From: a virus
IMG/VR virus record: IMGVR_UViG_3300032240_000358
Span: 1 to 44,523 of that record
DNA: 44,523 bases
Direction: 5' to 3' (one strand)
Shown in pieces: positions 13,970 through 23,600 of this stretch. A model generated the notes under the pieces. The model was given only the letters and a program-made list of their open reading frames with translations, did no database searches and was not told the origin of the DNA. Each line of letters begins with the position of its first letter. Position 1 is the stretch's first letter. Both the position numbers and the translations under genes were made by a program.

Positions 13970-14070
13970 GGGCTAAAGGGAGTTATCTGGTTCTCCCAAA
14001 TTAACCATGTCAGTCAGAGATGTTTTCTCCTTTCGGCATTGATCTGACCGACTAGCCCCCGTAAGGGGCC
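13970..14070 (+). ncRNA. Structured leader RNA, riboswitch-like, upstream of helicase
   Basis: Within the 147-base gap before the helicase gene the RNA can form a closed three-way arrangement. P1 is GGGCTA (13970-13975) with TAGCCC (14053-14058). P2 is GGGAG (13978-13982) with CTCCC (13993-13997). P3 is 14009-14018 with 14043-14052, nine pairs and one mismatch. The 3' strand of P1 also pairs in a competing hairpin, GCCCC (14055-14059) with GGGGC (14065-14069). P1 and that hairpin therefore exclude each other, as in a switch. The ribosome site AAGGA (14085-14089) lies 15 bases further on. No T-run follows, so any control would be translational or through RNA stability. No known riboswitch class is recognised. 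Confidence 0.5.
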
Positions 14071-14094
14071 ATATTTAATTTAGTAAGGAATAGT

Positions 14095-15651
14095 ATGGTT
14101 GTAGTTGAAGATACGGCAGTTCACCTGTCTATACCGTCTAGTGATTTGAAGTACATAGTCGGATACATACACAAGTACGAGGTCCTCAAGGACAATGGAA
14201 AAAATGCTGAACTCCTAGTCTATTGGGGGCTGGAAGAAATGCAGCGGCTAGTCAAGGTCTACGGAGATGCTCCTAACCCAATGGTTAAGGAATACAAATG
14301 GCCTGGTTTGTATACGCCATTCAAGCACCAAGAAACTACTGCCTTATATCTTACATTGCGTGACCGATGCTTCTGTTTTAACGAAGCTGGTACAGGTAAG
14401 ACCTCATCTGTAGTGTGGGCTGCTGATTACCTCATGCAGGTAGGTCAGGTCAAGCGCGTACTCATCATCTGCCCACTATCTATCATGTACTCAGCATGGC
14501 AAGCGGATGTGTTCAAGACAGCGATGCACCGCACAGTTGGTGTGGCATATGGAGACGCAAACAAACGCGCTAAGGTAGTAGGCGGTCAATACGAGTTTGT
14601 CATCATCAACTACGACGGCATAGCTACTGTTATAGATGAGATAGCTGCAGCTAAATTTGACCTCATCGTGGTTGATGAAGCTAACGCCTATAAGACAGTC
14701 ACTACTAAGCGCTGGCGCATCTTGGCGAAGTTAATTACTCCGTCTACAAAGCTATGGATGCTTACCGGCACACCTGCATCTCAATCCCCGCTGGATGCGT
14801 ATGGGCTAGCTAAGCTGGTCAGCCCCGCTATGGTCCCTAAGTACTTCACAGCGTGGCGCGATAAAGTCATGCAGCAGGTAACCCGCTTCAAGTGGACACC
14901 CAGACCATACGCTAAGCAGCTAGTGTTTGAGGCGCTACAGCCAGCCATCCGGTTCGAGAAGGCTCAATGCCTAGACTTACCTCCGCTGGTGTATCAGACA
15001 CGTGAGATACCGCTGACGCCACAGGTGTTGAAGTACTACAAAGAGCTAAAGAACCAACTATTGATCGAGGCTGCTGGCGAACAGATCAGCGCGGTCAATG
15101 CAGCGGCTCAGTTGAGCAAGCTGCTACAGATTTCGGGTGGAGCGATCTACACGGATACGGGAGAAGTGGTGGAGTTTGACGTGTCCCCACGACTTAATGC
15201 ACTGATGGAGGTGCTGGACGAGACAGAGCATAAGGTCATTGTGTTCGTCCCATTCAGGCACACCATCGAACTTGTTTCACGCCACCTAAATGATGAAGGA
15301 GTTACCAATGAAATAATTAACGGAGATGTACCCGCAAGAACCCGTGCTGACATCATCAATAGATTTCAGAACGCAGACCAACCACGTGTATTAGTCATCC
15401 AACCTCAATCTGCCTCGCACGGCGTTACCCTGACTGCTGCGGATACCGTAGTGTTCTGGTCGCCCGTAATGAGCGTGGAGACTTACCTGCAATGCGTTGC
15501 ACGGATTGACCGTGTAGGGCAAGTAAACAGTATGACCGTAGTCCACCTGCAAGGCTCAGAAGCCGAGCGCAAGGTCTATCAGATGCTGCAAAGTAAGGTG
15601 GACTCCCATGAGAAGCTGGTTGATTTGTACCGACAGGAGCTAGGAATATGA
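14095..15651 (+). CDS. SNF2-like superfamily 2 helicase
   Basis: This 518-residue protein has the motifs of an SNF2/DEAD-like SF2 ATPase: Walker A EAGTGKT (97-103), a DEAN box (194-197) in place of DEAH, motif III LTGTP (223-227), a motif V-like SHGVTLTAADTVVFW (441-455) and motif VI QCVARIDRVGQ (466-476). The two RecA-like halves cover about 75-240 and 365-500. Phage proteins of this type are assumed to remodel replication or recombination intermediates by translocating on double-stranded DNA. The ATG follows AAGGAA at 14085-14090 and a structured leader. It overlaps the next gene by four bases. Confidence 0.92.
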   Translation: MVVVEDTAVHLSIPSSDLKYIVGYIHKYEVLKDNGKNAELLVYWGLEEMQRLVKVYGDAPNPMVKEYKWPGLYTPFKHQETTALYLTLRDRCFCFNEAGTGKTSSVVWAADYLMQVGQVKRVLIICPLSIMYSAWQADVFKTAMHRTVGVAYGDANKRAKVVGGQYEFVIINYDGIATVIDEIAAAKFDLIVVDEANAYKTVTTKRWRILAKLITPSTKLWMLTGTPASQSPLDAYGLAKLVSPAMVPKYFTAWRDKVMQQVTRFKWTPRPYAKQLVFEALQPAIRFEKAQCLDLPPLVYQTREIPLTPQVLKYYKELKNQLLIEAAGEQISAVNAAAQLSKLLQISGGAIYTDTGEVVEFDVSPRLNALMEVLDETEHKVIVFVPFRHTIELVSRHLNDEGVTNEIINGDVPARTRADIINRFQNADQPRVLVIQPQSASHGVTLTAADTVVFWSPVMSVETYLQCVARIDRVGQVNSMTVVHLQGSEAERKVYQMLQSKVDSHEKLVDLYRQELGI

Positions 15652-16070
15652 TTGAAGAAGTCGAAGAAATATCTACTACAAAGCTAGACGAATTAGTCAA
15701 AGTCTATTTGACAATACGAAATGAGCGCGATAGGATAGAGGCGGAAAAGAAGGCACAGATCAAGTTGCTTAATGATGAGATGGCTGTGCTAGAGCAGACC
15801 TTCATGGCTACTTGTAACGAGAGCAACGCTAAGAGCATACGGACAACCCACGGCACGGTGATTCGTAGGATGACTGAGCGTTTTACCGTGAACAACGGCG
15901 AAAGCTTTCGTAAGTTTGTGCTAGCCAATGGCGCAGTTGACCTGTTTGAAGCACGTATTCATCAGGGCAACTTCAAGGAATTCCTCAAGGAGAATGCAGC
16001 AGATGGGCTACCTCCCGGAGTGAATGTAATGAGGGAATACGACATCAGTGTTCGGAAACCCTCCAATTAA
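15648..16070 (+). CDS. Conserved phage protein (RIHQGNFKEFL motif)
   Basis: This 140-residue protein begins with a long helix (about 10-65, rich in Glu, Lys and Arg). A compact domain follows, with GTVIRRMTERFTV, SFRKFVLANGAVDLFEARIHQGNFKEFL and PPGVNVMREYDISVR. The closing pattern of 'RIHQxNxKEFLxE...PPGxNV...Y.I.VR' recurs in phage proteins of unknown function encoded next to helicases and ssDNA-binding proteins. A role as a replication accessory is inferred from this neighbourhood. The ribosome site is AGGAG at 15636-15640. Confidence 0.75.
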   Translation: MIEEVEEISTTKLDELVKVYLTIRNERDRIEAEKKAQIKLLNDEMAVLEQTFMATCNESNAKSIRTTHGTVIRRMTERFTVNNGESFRKFVLANGAVDLFEARIHQGNFKEFLKENAADGLPPGVNVMREYDISVRKPSN

Positions 16071-16098
16071 GTAAGTTTAGTAACTAGGAAATTGAAAA

Positions 16099-16962
16099 AT
16101 GAGTAATGATCTCGCAACAATGTTTAGCGGTGCAATGGTTCCAGTCGAGGGTCTTGATGAAGATACCCTTGCCGTAGCTGGTGGGGCGCGTCAGAATAAG
16201 CGCATCTCTATCAAGGGCGGCGTCTTCCGCAAGTTCGCTGGCGGTAAGGAAATCGGCGCTATCGAAGACCGCTACATGAACGTCATTTTTGTCAAGATGG
16301 CACACAAGGCATCGCGTATGTTCTACGAGGGTGCGTTCCAAGAAGGCCAGAAGGTAAGTCCTGCTTGCTGGTCAACCGACTCGGACAAGCCTGACGCTGA
16401 TGTAAAGACACCCTGCGCAGCTACCTGTGGAGAGTGCCCCAAGTCTGTTAAAGGCTCAGGTCAGAACGGTGCTGGCACAGCTTGCCGCTTGTCTTGGCGC
16501 ACTGCGGTGGTTCTCCCCAATGACCCAGCTGGTGATGTGATGCAGTTGATCTTGCCAGCTACTTCGGCCTTCGGTCAAGAAGATAATGGGCGTTGGCCTT
16601 TCCGTCCCTACATCCAGCACTTGGCGTCCCACAACGTCAGCGCAGGTAGGGTAATCACTAAGATGGCTTTCGATACAAAAGCTACCGCACCTAAGTTAGT
16701 ATTCAGTCCCGCCGGTAAAGTGCCTGATGCTGACTTGACCATCATTGCCAAGCAAGCCAAGAGTCCCGCCGCTGAAGCTGCTGTCAAGATGAACGTCTAC
16801 CAAGCAGACACAGTAGATGAAGTCCCTAGTCACCGCAGTGAGACAGTCGAGCCTGAAGCTGGGTCTGATGTTCCTGAGCCAGTCTTGCGTGAGTCTACAA
16901 AGCCCACCGCCTCTACTGACAAAGACATCTCAGATGTAGTTAAAAAATGGTCTAAGAAGTAA
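16099..16962 (+). CDS. Candidate phage ssDNA-binding protein
   Basis: This 287-residue protein is placed between the helicase and the primase-helicase. Residues about 33-220 look like a beta-rich core (RISIKGGVFRKFAGG, DRYMNVIFVKM, WRTAVVLPNDPAGDVMQLILP), interrupted by a Cys-rich loop with Cys90, Cys106, Cys110, Cys113 and Cys129, which could bind zinc. The C-terminal 65 residues are acidic and disordered and end in a basic WSKK. A beta-barrel core plus flexible acidic tail is the usual layout of phage SSBs, and position supports it. The OB-fold itself is inference. The ribosome site is AGGAAATTG at 16087-16095. Confidence 0.6.
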   Translation: MSNDLATMFSGAMVPVEGLDEDTLAVAGGARQNKRISIKGGVFRKFAGGKEIGAIEDRYMNVIFVKMAHKASRMFYEGAFQEGQKVSPACWSTDSDKPDADVKTPCAATCGECPKSVKGSGQNGAGTACRLSWRTAVVLPNDPAGDVMQLILPATSAFGQEDNGRWPFRPYIQHLASHNVSAGRVITKMAFDTKATAPKLVFSPAGKVPDADLTIIAKQAKSPAAEAAVKMNVYQADTVDEVPSHRSETVEPEAGSDVPEPVLRESTKPTASTDKDISDVVKKWSKK

Positions 16963-16971
16963 GGAGTAGGA

Positions 16972-17319
16972 ATGTCACGACCATATAGCGAAGCCTTTCT
17001 TATTGAGCTATACAAAGCTAACCCGAACAGGGCTGGCACTGCGCTTGGCATTGCTTGCGTTAAAGCTAAGCTTCCAGCCAAGTACGTAGCGTGGGCGCTC
17101 GATGTAACAAGAATGACTATGTTCAGTTGGTTCCGTGGCAAACCTATCCGCCATAAGAACCTGCTGAAAGTCGAAACATTTACTGACCTGATTGAGAGTG
17201 ATACCGCTAAAGGAATCTTACCTGTTAAGAACACTGCGGCGGCTATCAAATATCTTGAGGCAATGGTCGGTAAAAAATACGACGGTAACGTAACCCCAAA
17301 AACTAAGGAATCAGTATGA
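16972..17319 (+). CDS. Helix-turn-helix-like regulator
   Basis: This 115-residue protein follows a strong ribosome site (AAGGAG, 16961-16966). Residues about 35-60 (AKYVAWALDVTRMTMFSWFRGKP, in order) have the spacing of an HTH in which AWALDVT is the first helix and RMTMFSWFRG the recognition helix, as in Cro/C1-type domains. A helical C-terminal half follows. Between the SSB-like and primase genes, a small regulator or replication accessory is plausible. It overlaps the next gene by four bases. Confidence 0.6.
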   Translation: MSRPYSEAFLIELYKANPNRAGTALGIACVKAKLPAKYVAWALDVTRMTMFSWFRGKPIRHKNLLKVETFTDLIESDTAKGILPVKNTAAAIKYLEAMVGKKYDGNVTPKTKESV

Positions 17320-17570
17320 AACCGTGGATGGACAAGAACGGCATCAAAGAGGTTGATGTCGAGACAGAAGGTATTACCGCAGACCACGTTTGGTGGCACG
17401 GAGATATTTTGACCCGAAAGATGTCAGGCTGGACGACTGAATTTCAGCGGCTAGTTCAGATAATGGAAGACAGGCACAAAGAACATCTGAAGATGATTGC
17501 CAACCTGCTGGAAGAGCGCAAGCAACTCAAAGAACAACTCAAAACCAAGGAGGAGGCTGACCGCACCTAA
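17316..17570 (+). CDS. Small coiled-coil protein
   Basis: This 84-residue protein has a short N-terminal domain with DHVWWHGDILTRK and then a continuous charged helix from about 38 to 84 (EFQRLVQIMEDRHKEHLK onward to the C-terminus) with heptad-like Leu/Ile spacing, so it probably forms a coiled coil. The ribosome site is AAGGAAT at 17305-17311. It is the last gene before the terminator at 17607. No family is recognised. Confidence 0.6.
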   Translation: MKPWMDKNGIKEVDVETEGITADHVWWHGDILTRKMSGWTTEFQRLVQIMEDRHKEHLKMIANLLEERKQLKEQLKTKEEADRT

Positions 17571-17606
17571 ATAAGTTACGGGGGAAAGCAACCCCACCTT
17601 TCAACC

Positions 17607-17631
17607 GAGCGGGCATTGTCCCGCTCTTTTT
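17607..17631 (+). terminator. Rho-independent terminator before primase gene
   Basis: The stem GAGCGGG (17607-17613) and CCCGCTC (17620-17626) has a CATTGT loop and is followed by TTTTT. A weaker GGGG/CCCC hairpin lies just upstream at 17580-17595. The primase ATG begins only 13 bases after the T-run, so primase expression must rely on read-through or on a signal within this gap. Confidence 0.9.
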
Positions 17632-17644
17632 ACCTCTGCGAGAC

Positions 17645-20476
17645 ATGTTAAAACAATTCTACGAGAAAGCATTACCTTCGCAGGGTGTTTATTGCGTTAG
17701 CTGCATGGACAAGGCAAGTTCCAGACTGAGCAACAAATTCGCAGAAACACTCGACGATGTAATCAACAAAATTGAAAAGCTAAGAGATACGCATAACACA
17801 TATGTAGCTTTAGGAACCTTTGATGGCTACAGTCGCAAAGCAGCTGACTGTGTATTTTTAAAATCATTTTTTATTGACTTAGATGTTGGCCCAGCTAAAG
17901 ACTACCAAGATAAAGGCGAAGCGCATACGGCGCTGTTCAAACTGCAAGCAGCCGCTGAACTGCCAGAGCCGGTAGTAATTGATTCAGGTGGCGGCATCCA
18001 TGCCTACTGGATTATGGATGTAGATATTCCCGCTGATGAGTGGAAGGTCTACGCAGAGAAGTTCAAAGCGCTCTGCATGTCGCATATCAAGATAGACCCA
18101 GTTGTAACTGCCGACGCTGCGCGTATCATGCGCGCCCCAGAGACATTCAACTATAAGACAGACCCGCCGCTCCCAACGTCAGTCATCACCAATGAGATTC
18201 ATGTATATAGCTGGGAAGAGTTCCGAGAGTTTCTAGGTGGGCCAGCAGCTACAGAAGTAGATATCTCAATAGCGGACATCCTTGCCGACATACCAAAAGG
18301 GTTAGACGATGACACCAAGGCGCTACTTAAGCTAGACAACTTTGGTAAGACGTTTTCAGTACTGGCTCAGAAAAGCGTAGATGATGAAGGCGGGTGTGAG
18401 CAGATCAAGCACATACTCATTAATGCCACAACACTTGAGGAACCGATGTGGTTCGCAGGGCTATCCATAGCCAAGTTCTGCGATGACGGAGCCACAGCAA
18501 TACATGAAATATCCAACGAACACCCCGACTATAACTATGATAAAACAGAAGAAAAAGCAAGTCGCTTTCCTGCTCCGCGCACCTGCTCATGGTTCATTGA
18601 TAACTATCCAGAGCGATGCGCAAACTGCCAACACAAAGGAAAAATTGTTAGCCCTATCGTCCTTGGACGAGAATTTAAACCCGCAGCTAAAGTCGATAAA
18701 GAGGAATCAGTTTGGGAAGCACCGAGTACCAAAACGGTTCCAGAGTTTCCAGAATTCTTAATGCCCTTTGTGCAGGGTATCAATGGCGGCATCTACTTTG
18801 TCCCTGCTCCCAAGATAGACAAGAAGGGTAACAAGCACCACGAAGACCCTATCCTCATCCTGCCGCATGACCTGTACCCTGTGCAGCGGATGTTCAGTCC
18901 ACATGATGGTGAGTGCTTGCTAATGCGCCTTGTGCTACCTAAAGACGAGATAAGGAATTTCCTTGTACCGATGAAGCAGGTATACGCCAAGGAAACTTTT
19001 AAATCATTAATGGCGGCTAACGGTGTATTCCCGTCTAACGCCAACACGGAGCATCTTATGAACTATGTAGTCAAGTGGGGGCAGTACATGCAGACTGTCG
19101 CCAAAGCAGATCAGATGCGTATGCAGATGGGTTGGACAGCTGAACGCACCGATGCAGGGGAGTGGGATAAACGTAGCTTTGTTATCGGCAAGAAAGAGAT
19201 TACGCGCAACGGCGATACTATTGACGCGCCATCATCACCCTTCGTTAGAAGCATCGCAAAACACATTGCCCCACACGGTACCTTCGCGCGTTGGCGTGAG
19301 TCTTTGGACTTTTTAAACACGCCAGAGTTTGAGCTACATGCCTTTGCATCTATGAGCGGATTAGGCTCCCCGCTGATGAGTTATACGTCAACTTCGGGTG
19401 TAGCTGTGAGCTTGTTTGGGAAGTCGGGCAATGCCAAGACCGGAGCAATGTATGCGGGTTTGAGCATGTTTGGTAACCCCAAGAATTTGAGCGTAGTGCA
19501 AGCTACCGAGAACGGTTTAACGGGTCGATACCTTGGCTTGCACAACCTGATGTTTGGGCTAGATGAGATTGGCGACAAGAAAGCTGAAGACTTGGGGCGG
19601 CTTATCCACAACGTGTCCCACGGCAAAGCCAAGATCAAAATGCAAGCATCAGTCAATGCAGAACGTGAGTACGAGATGTCTGCATCCATGATCGCTATGT
19701 TCACCACCAACCACACCATCTACGGCAAGCTGGAAGGCATCAAGGCAAATCCTGACGGCGAGGCAGCGCGATTGATTGAGCTTCACGTCCATAAACCTGT
19801 GCTATTGGAGAAGGAAGGTCGATTGGGAGAATATATCTTTGATGCCTTCAACTATAACTACGGTCACGCTGGCCCGATGTTTATTAAAGAGATTATGCGG
19901 CTAGGCGACAACTATGTGCTGGACAATATAGCCAAGTGGAACGATAGGTTTGTCAGCGACTTTGGTATCCATACCCAGTACCGGTTCTACCAAAATCTAG
20001 TGGGCGCTAACTTTGGTGCAGCAACCATCGCTAATGAACATAATATCACTGCGTATGACACAGACCGCATCTACCATGAGGTCGTCCGTTCCATGATCGA
20101 CATTCGGGACAACGTGGTCAAGGTGAACCGCACCGACTACCAAGCCCTGCTTGGCGACTTCGTGAACAAGAACATGGGCAACATCCTCGTCATCAAGAAC
20201 GGCAACGTGTCGATGGAGCCACGTGGTCAGATTGTTGCTAGGATATGCAGCGACGAGAACCTACTGCAAATCTCTAAGTCTGAGTTCAAGCGGTTTCTCG
20301 CCGAGCGCCAAATCAGCCCACGTGAGTTTGAGTTTGAAATGAAGGCTAAGAAAATTTTGGTTGACGACAAGAAGGGCAGACTAACCACTGGCTGGAAGTC
20401 AGCTATCCAAGTAGACCCAGCATACCTGTACTGGTTTAGAACTGAACTGGATATCTTTGATGATTCTGGAACCTGA
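17645..20476 (+). CDS. Primase-helicase fusion (AEP primase plus P-loop helicase)
   Basis: In this 943-residue protein, residues about 15-210 form an archaeo-eukaryotic primase (AEP)-like domain with FFIDLDVG (Asp78, Asp80) and SGGGIHAYW (His119), plus the basic RIMRAPETFNYK near 160-171. A small metal-binding segment follows, with Cys314, Cys325 and Cys328 (CxxC) and nearby His330. The C-terminal ATPase has an atypical Walker A GKSGNAKTG (592-600), with Ala597 where Gly is usual, and Walker B LMFGLDE ending at Asp640-Glu641, similar to DUF927-type phage helicases. It should lay primers and unwind the fork for the polymerase at 9625. No good ribosome site precedes the ATG, and a terminator ends 13 bases upstream. 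Confidence 0.85.
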   Translation: MLKQFYEKALPSQGVYCVSCMDKASSRLSNKFAETLDDVINKIEKLRDTHNTYVALGTFDGYSRKAADCVFLKSFFIDLDVGPAKDYQDKGEAHTALFKLQAAAELPEPVVIDSGGGIHAYWIMDVDIPADEWKVYAEKFKALCMSHIKIDPVVTADAARIMRAPETFNYKTDPPLPTSVITNEIHVYSWEEFREFLGGPAATEVDISIADILADIPKGLDDDTKALLKLDNFGKTFSVLAQKSVDDEGGCEQIKHILINATTLEEPMWFAGLSIAKFCDDGATAIHEISNEHPDYNYDKTEEKASRFPAPRTCSWFIDNYPERCANCQHKGKIVSPIVLGREFKPAAKVDKEESVWEAPSTKTVPEFPEFLMPFVQGINGGIYFVPAPKIDKKGNKHHEDPILILPHDLYPVQRMFSPHDGECLLMRLVLPKDEIRNFLVPMKQVYAKETFKSLMAANGVFPSNANTEHLMNYVVKWGQYMQTVAKADQMRMQMGWTAERTDAGEWDKRSFVIGKKEITRNGDTIDAPSSPFVRSIAKHIAPHGTFARWRESLDFLNTPEFELHAFASMSGLGSPLMSYTSTSGVAVSLFGKSGNAKTGAMYAGLSMFGNPKNLSVVQATENGLTGRYLGLHNLMFGLDEIGDKKAEDLGRLIHNVSHGKAKIKMQASVNAEREYEMSASMIAMFTTNHTIYGKLEGIKANPDGEAARLIELHVHKPVLLEKEGRLGEYIFDAFNYNYGHAGPMFIKEIMRLGDNYVLDNIAKWNDRFVSDFGIHTQYRFYQNLVGANFGAATIANEHNITAYDTDRIYHEVVRSMIDIRDNVVKVNRTDYQALLGDFVNKNMGNILVIKNGNVSMEPRGQIVARICSDENLLQISKSEFKRFLAERQISPREFEFEMKAKKILVDDKKGRLTTGWKSAIQVDPAYLYWFRTELDIFDDSGT

Positions 20477-20654
20477 GTGGATGTTTCCATTTAGCGGTAT
20501 GGAGATTGGTGACAGCTTCTTCATACCGACCCTCCGCTATGCCGAGATGATCTATGCGCTAGATTGCGGGGCAAAGCGTGAGGGCATCCTAGTTAAGTCG
20601 TACATCACCCACAAGGATGGTCACCTTGGGGTGCGTACTTGGCGCGTTCGTTAG
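20460..20654 (+). CDS. Small hypothetical protein, last gene of left arm
   Basis: This 64-residue protein starts at an ATG inside the primase-helicase gene (an in-frame TTG one codon earlier is an alternative). It has a beta-rich look: MEIGDSFFIP, then CGAKREGILVKSYITHKDGHLGVRTWRV. Similar short phage proteins with a 'GDSFFIP' strand and a C-terminal 'GxRxWRV' are common and uncharacterised. Its TAG stop shares bases with the TAA of the convergent giant gene (20651-20654), so the two arms meet with no spacer. Confidence 0.7.
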   Translation: MILEPEWMFPFSGMEIGDSFFIPTLRYAEMIYALDCGAKREGILVKSYITHKDGHLGVRTWRVR

Positions 20655-23600
20655 GGCGCTACGCCGTATGCCTTAATAGTGCTAATAAACTGATGCTTAG
20701 CCATGTTCTGCTGCAAGATATTTATCCGTAGCAGTTGCTCACGTAGTTTGGGGCTATACCCAGCGCCACGTATTTCATTTGCTTCAGCGCGTAGCCTATT
20801 TATATTGGCTATTTCTGAATGGTACAGACCGACCGCCGCATCAGCCATTGGGTTATTAGCAGTGAATTTAGCAAAGGCTACTGGGTCCTTATCCTCTAAC
20901 GTCTTGATGCGCTGACCCAAGTCTTTAACCTTAGTTTCTACCGAAGTAAACTCGCGCGAGTCTACGTTGGACTTAGAGCCAAAGAAAGAACCGAGCAAGG
21001 GTATGTCCGACTTAGGATTAAAAATCTTCTCGCCCTTAGTTAGGTTCACCCAGCTGTAGCTAGATTCTCCTATCCGAGAGATACCATCCATATAGCTGTT
21101 AGCAAAGAAGTACATAGTGTTGGGACTCATATCCCATGCACCTTGCGTAGATGTGTACACACTACGCGATGCGTCTTTGTATAACTCAGGAATCTTGTCG
21201 CCGCCTGTGAATGCTTCACCATACTTGCGGGTATTAGCGCTATTGATAGCCTGACCAATACCGTTTGTATTCATGAGGTACTCAAACAGGGGGCGTAGCG
21301 TTGAGGGTGTAACGCTGTCTATCGCCCACTTCAAAGGCGAGTCAGTAGGAGGTATCCTAGATACTGGGATAGGCAAGAACGAGTCAGACAGAATCGACAT
21401 ACCAATGTTGCCAAGTCCCTGACCCAACGAAGTCTGCCCGTGCATCATGCCGCCAATCTGCGCTCCGATAGCTGCAAACGCGCCAAGTCCATAGCCCCAC
21501 GGCATCTGTAACACAACGTCCTTGGAGTCCTTACCAAATATCAGTTTAGACACAGCATCTGGGATGTGGAACCTAGCAAACTTTGTCCACTGCTGCATGT
21601 CGTCAGACCGCACAGAGTTACGCTTCCACTCATCGTCAGGAGCCATCATCATTGACATCAAGTACGCAACGTACCCCATGCCCATCAAAGCCCCTGTCAT
21701 AACCTGTGCATTTGTGCGCAGCTTCTTGTAGTTTGCTATGTACTTCGCCGCTGCTACCGGATCATCTTGGATATTACCGGGCATGCTACGCTTCATCATG
21801 TCTTCAGTCATGAATGCAGGAGCCACGGTCTCAATAGCACGTGCTGCACCCATAGCCGAGGGACGGAAGAACATGTAGGCAGCGCCAAGTTCACGACCGT
21901 AATCCCCTACCTTTTGGAAGTTGGCTAGATTCAATGTCTCTGCCGCAGCTTGTACCGCAGCCGCTTCTTCCGCTGGCGACATCTCATTATTTGGGCCTTT
22001 TTGGTCTGACATACCAGCGGCCTTGTTTGCTGCATACATCTTCTCTTTGAACATTGAATACGCAGCCGTGCGGCTTGTGAATTCAAACATGTTGTTCCAA
22101 GTATCAAGTAACGCATCAACCTGATCTTTTTTAGCCAAAATCTTATTGCGTTTAATCTCAGATAGTTTTTCGTAGTTAGCCTTTAAGTTCATGCTCTCTA
22201 TGTACGCAGCCCTACCGCCAAAACGTAGCATCTCTACCATGTCTTTGGCAAATGGGTCTTTGTTTACTAGGGCAAGCAACTGCTTTTGGCTGGCTGCATC
22301 GGTCTTATCAAACAGGTGCGCAACCTCCATTGCTTTACCAAGCCCGTTACGCAGGACACTACTAGCAATGTCTTTAACATATATGAGCGAATGCGCTGGC
22401 CCCAATTTACCGCCGCCGATGTTCCATGCGTTGGTTAACAAATCAACGACAAAGTTCTTAGGTGCGAAGTTCAAGTTATATCGGGTATGCATCGAACCAA
22501 AAAACGACGTGATGTTATTTGCAGCGTCAAGCAGGATGTTGTTCTTCTTGTACGAGTACCGGATTGCCGATGCTAATTTAGGTTCAAGAATCCTAATGAC
22601 ATCTATGGAACCATCTTCGTTGTAATGGAACACCGTATTGCTACTGCCTTTGTACTGCTGCAACTTAGAGGTTTCGCGTTCTGGAAACTTAATGTTGTCC
22701 ACAACTTCAGCGTTAATAATCCCAGTGCCGTTAGGGTTCTTAACCTTATCGTATTTAGCTGAGTTTTTAAGTGCCTCAGTAGCCTTAACCACTCCAGCAC
22801 GGTGCGCTGCGCGGAAAGAGTCATACATGACCTGCAAAAGCGGGTTATCCGACACGCTCATACGACCACTAGTAGCATATTCAGTATCTACCAAGGTCTT
22901 GCTCTTGCCTTCGGTCATGCGGCTAGGGTCAATCATCTTATCCATTACGTGCGGTTCTTTAGTCTCGTTGAACTTGGACAGACCTTTAAACGGCACATAG
23001 TGCTGATAGTTGTACATACCCAACAAGTTATCCACAGGGGTAGACCAATAATTACCTATTTGATTAAGCTCTTTTGTAGCATCAGTCAGCTCCTTCACCG
23101 AAGCAAAAATCTTCTGGATAGCATCTTTACGTTCTTGTGGCATCGCGCCATATTCTTGCCTACGAATGGCTACTTCACCTTTGTCAATACCAAGCACGTT
23201 GTATATGTCGTCTTCTTTTTTCAGTCCTACGCCTGCTTTTTTGTTATCAGCGCTAAACGTAAGCCCCCTAGGTGAGTAGCCGCTGTAGTCAGCGTGGGTA
23301 TTAGCAAGCCCTGTGAGAAGGCTCCAGAAGTTTTGTTTCTGTGCGTCAGTCAACTTGTATTTATGGATAATCCCCGATGCTCCGGTAGATGGGTCACCCA
23401 AAATGGCTGTACGTACATCAGCCGCGCCCATCTGCTTGCCGAGGAAGGTCACCGCTTTAGGCCCGGTCTTCTCCGTGCTAAAAGGCACGGTAGTAACCCA
23501 CTTAACTGTGCGGCGCTCATCCTCGCTAAACATTTCAGCCAGCATGTGGAAGTCAATAAAAGCCTCGTCAGTATCCCCATCTCTAAACGCATTGGTATAT

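Noticed and set aside
13950-14070. Possible tRNA or tmRNA in the gap before the helicase
   Set aside because: The closing stem has 6 bp rather than 7 and there is no T-loop consensus, anticodon arm of correct size or CCA-adjacent end. The structure fits a leader RNA better.
22191-22625. Long open frames on the plus strand inside the minus-strand giant gene (also 26724-27134, 24522-24938)
   Set aside because: They lie opposite a continuous 2494-codon frame with recognisable domains, have no ribosome sites in a gene-like order and read as low-complexity Ser/Leu/Ala sequences.
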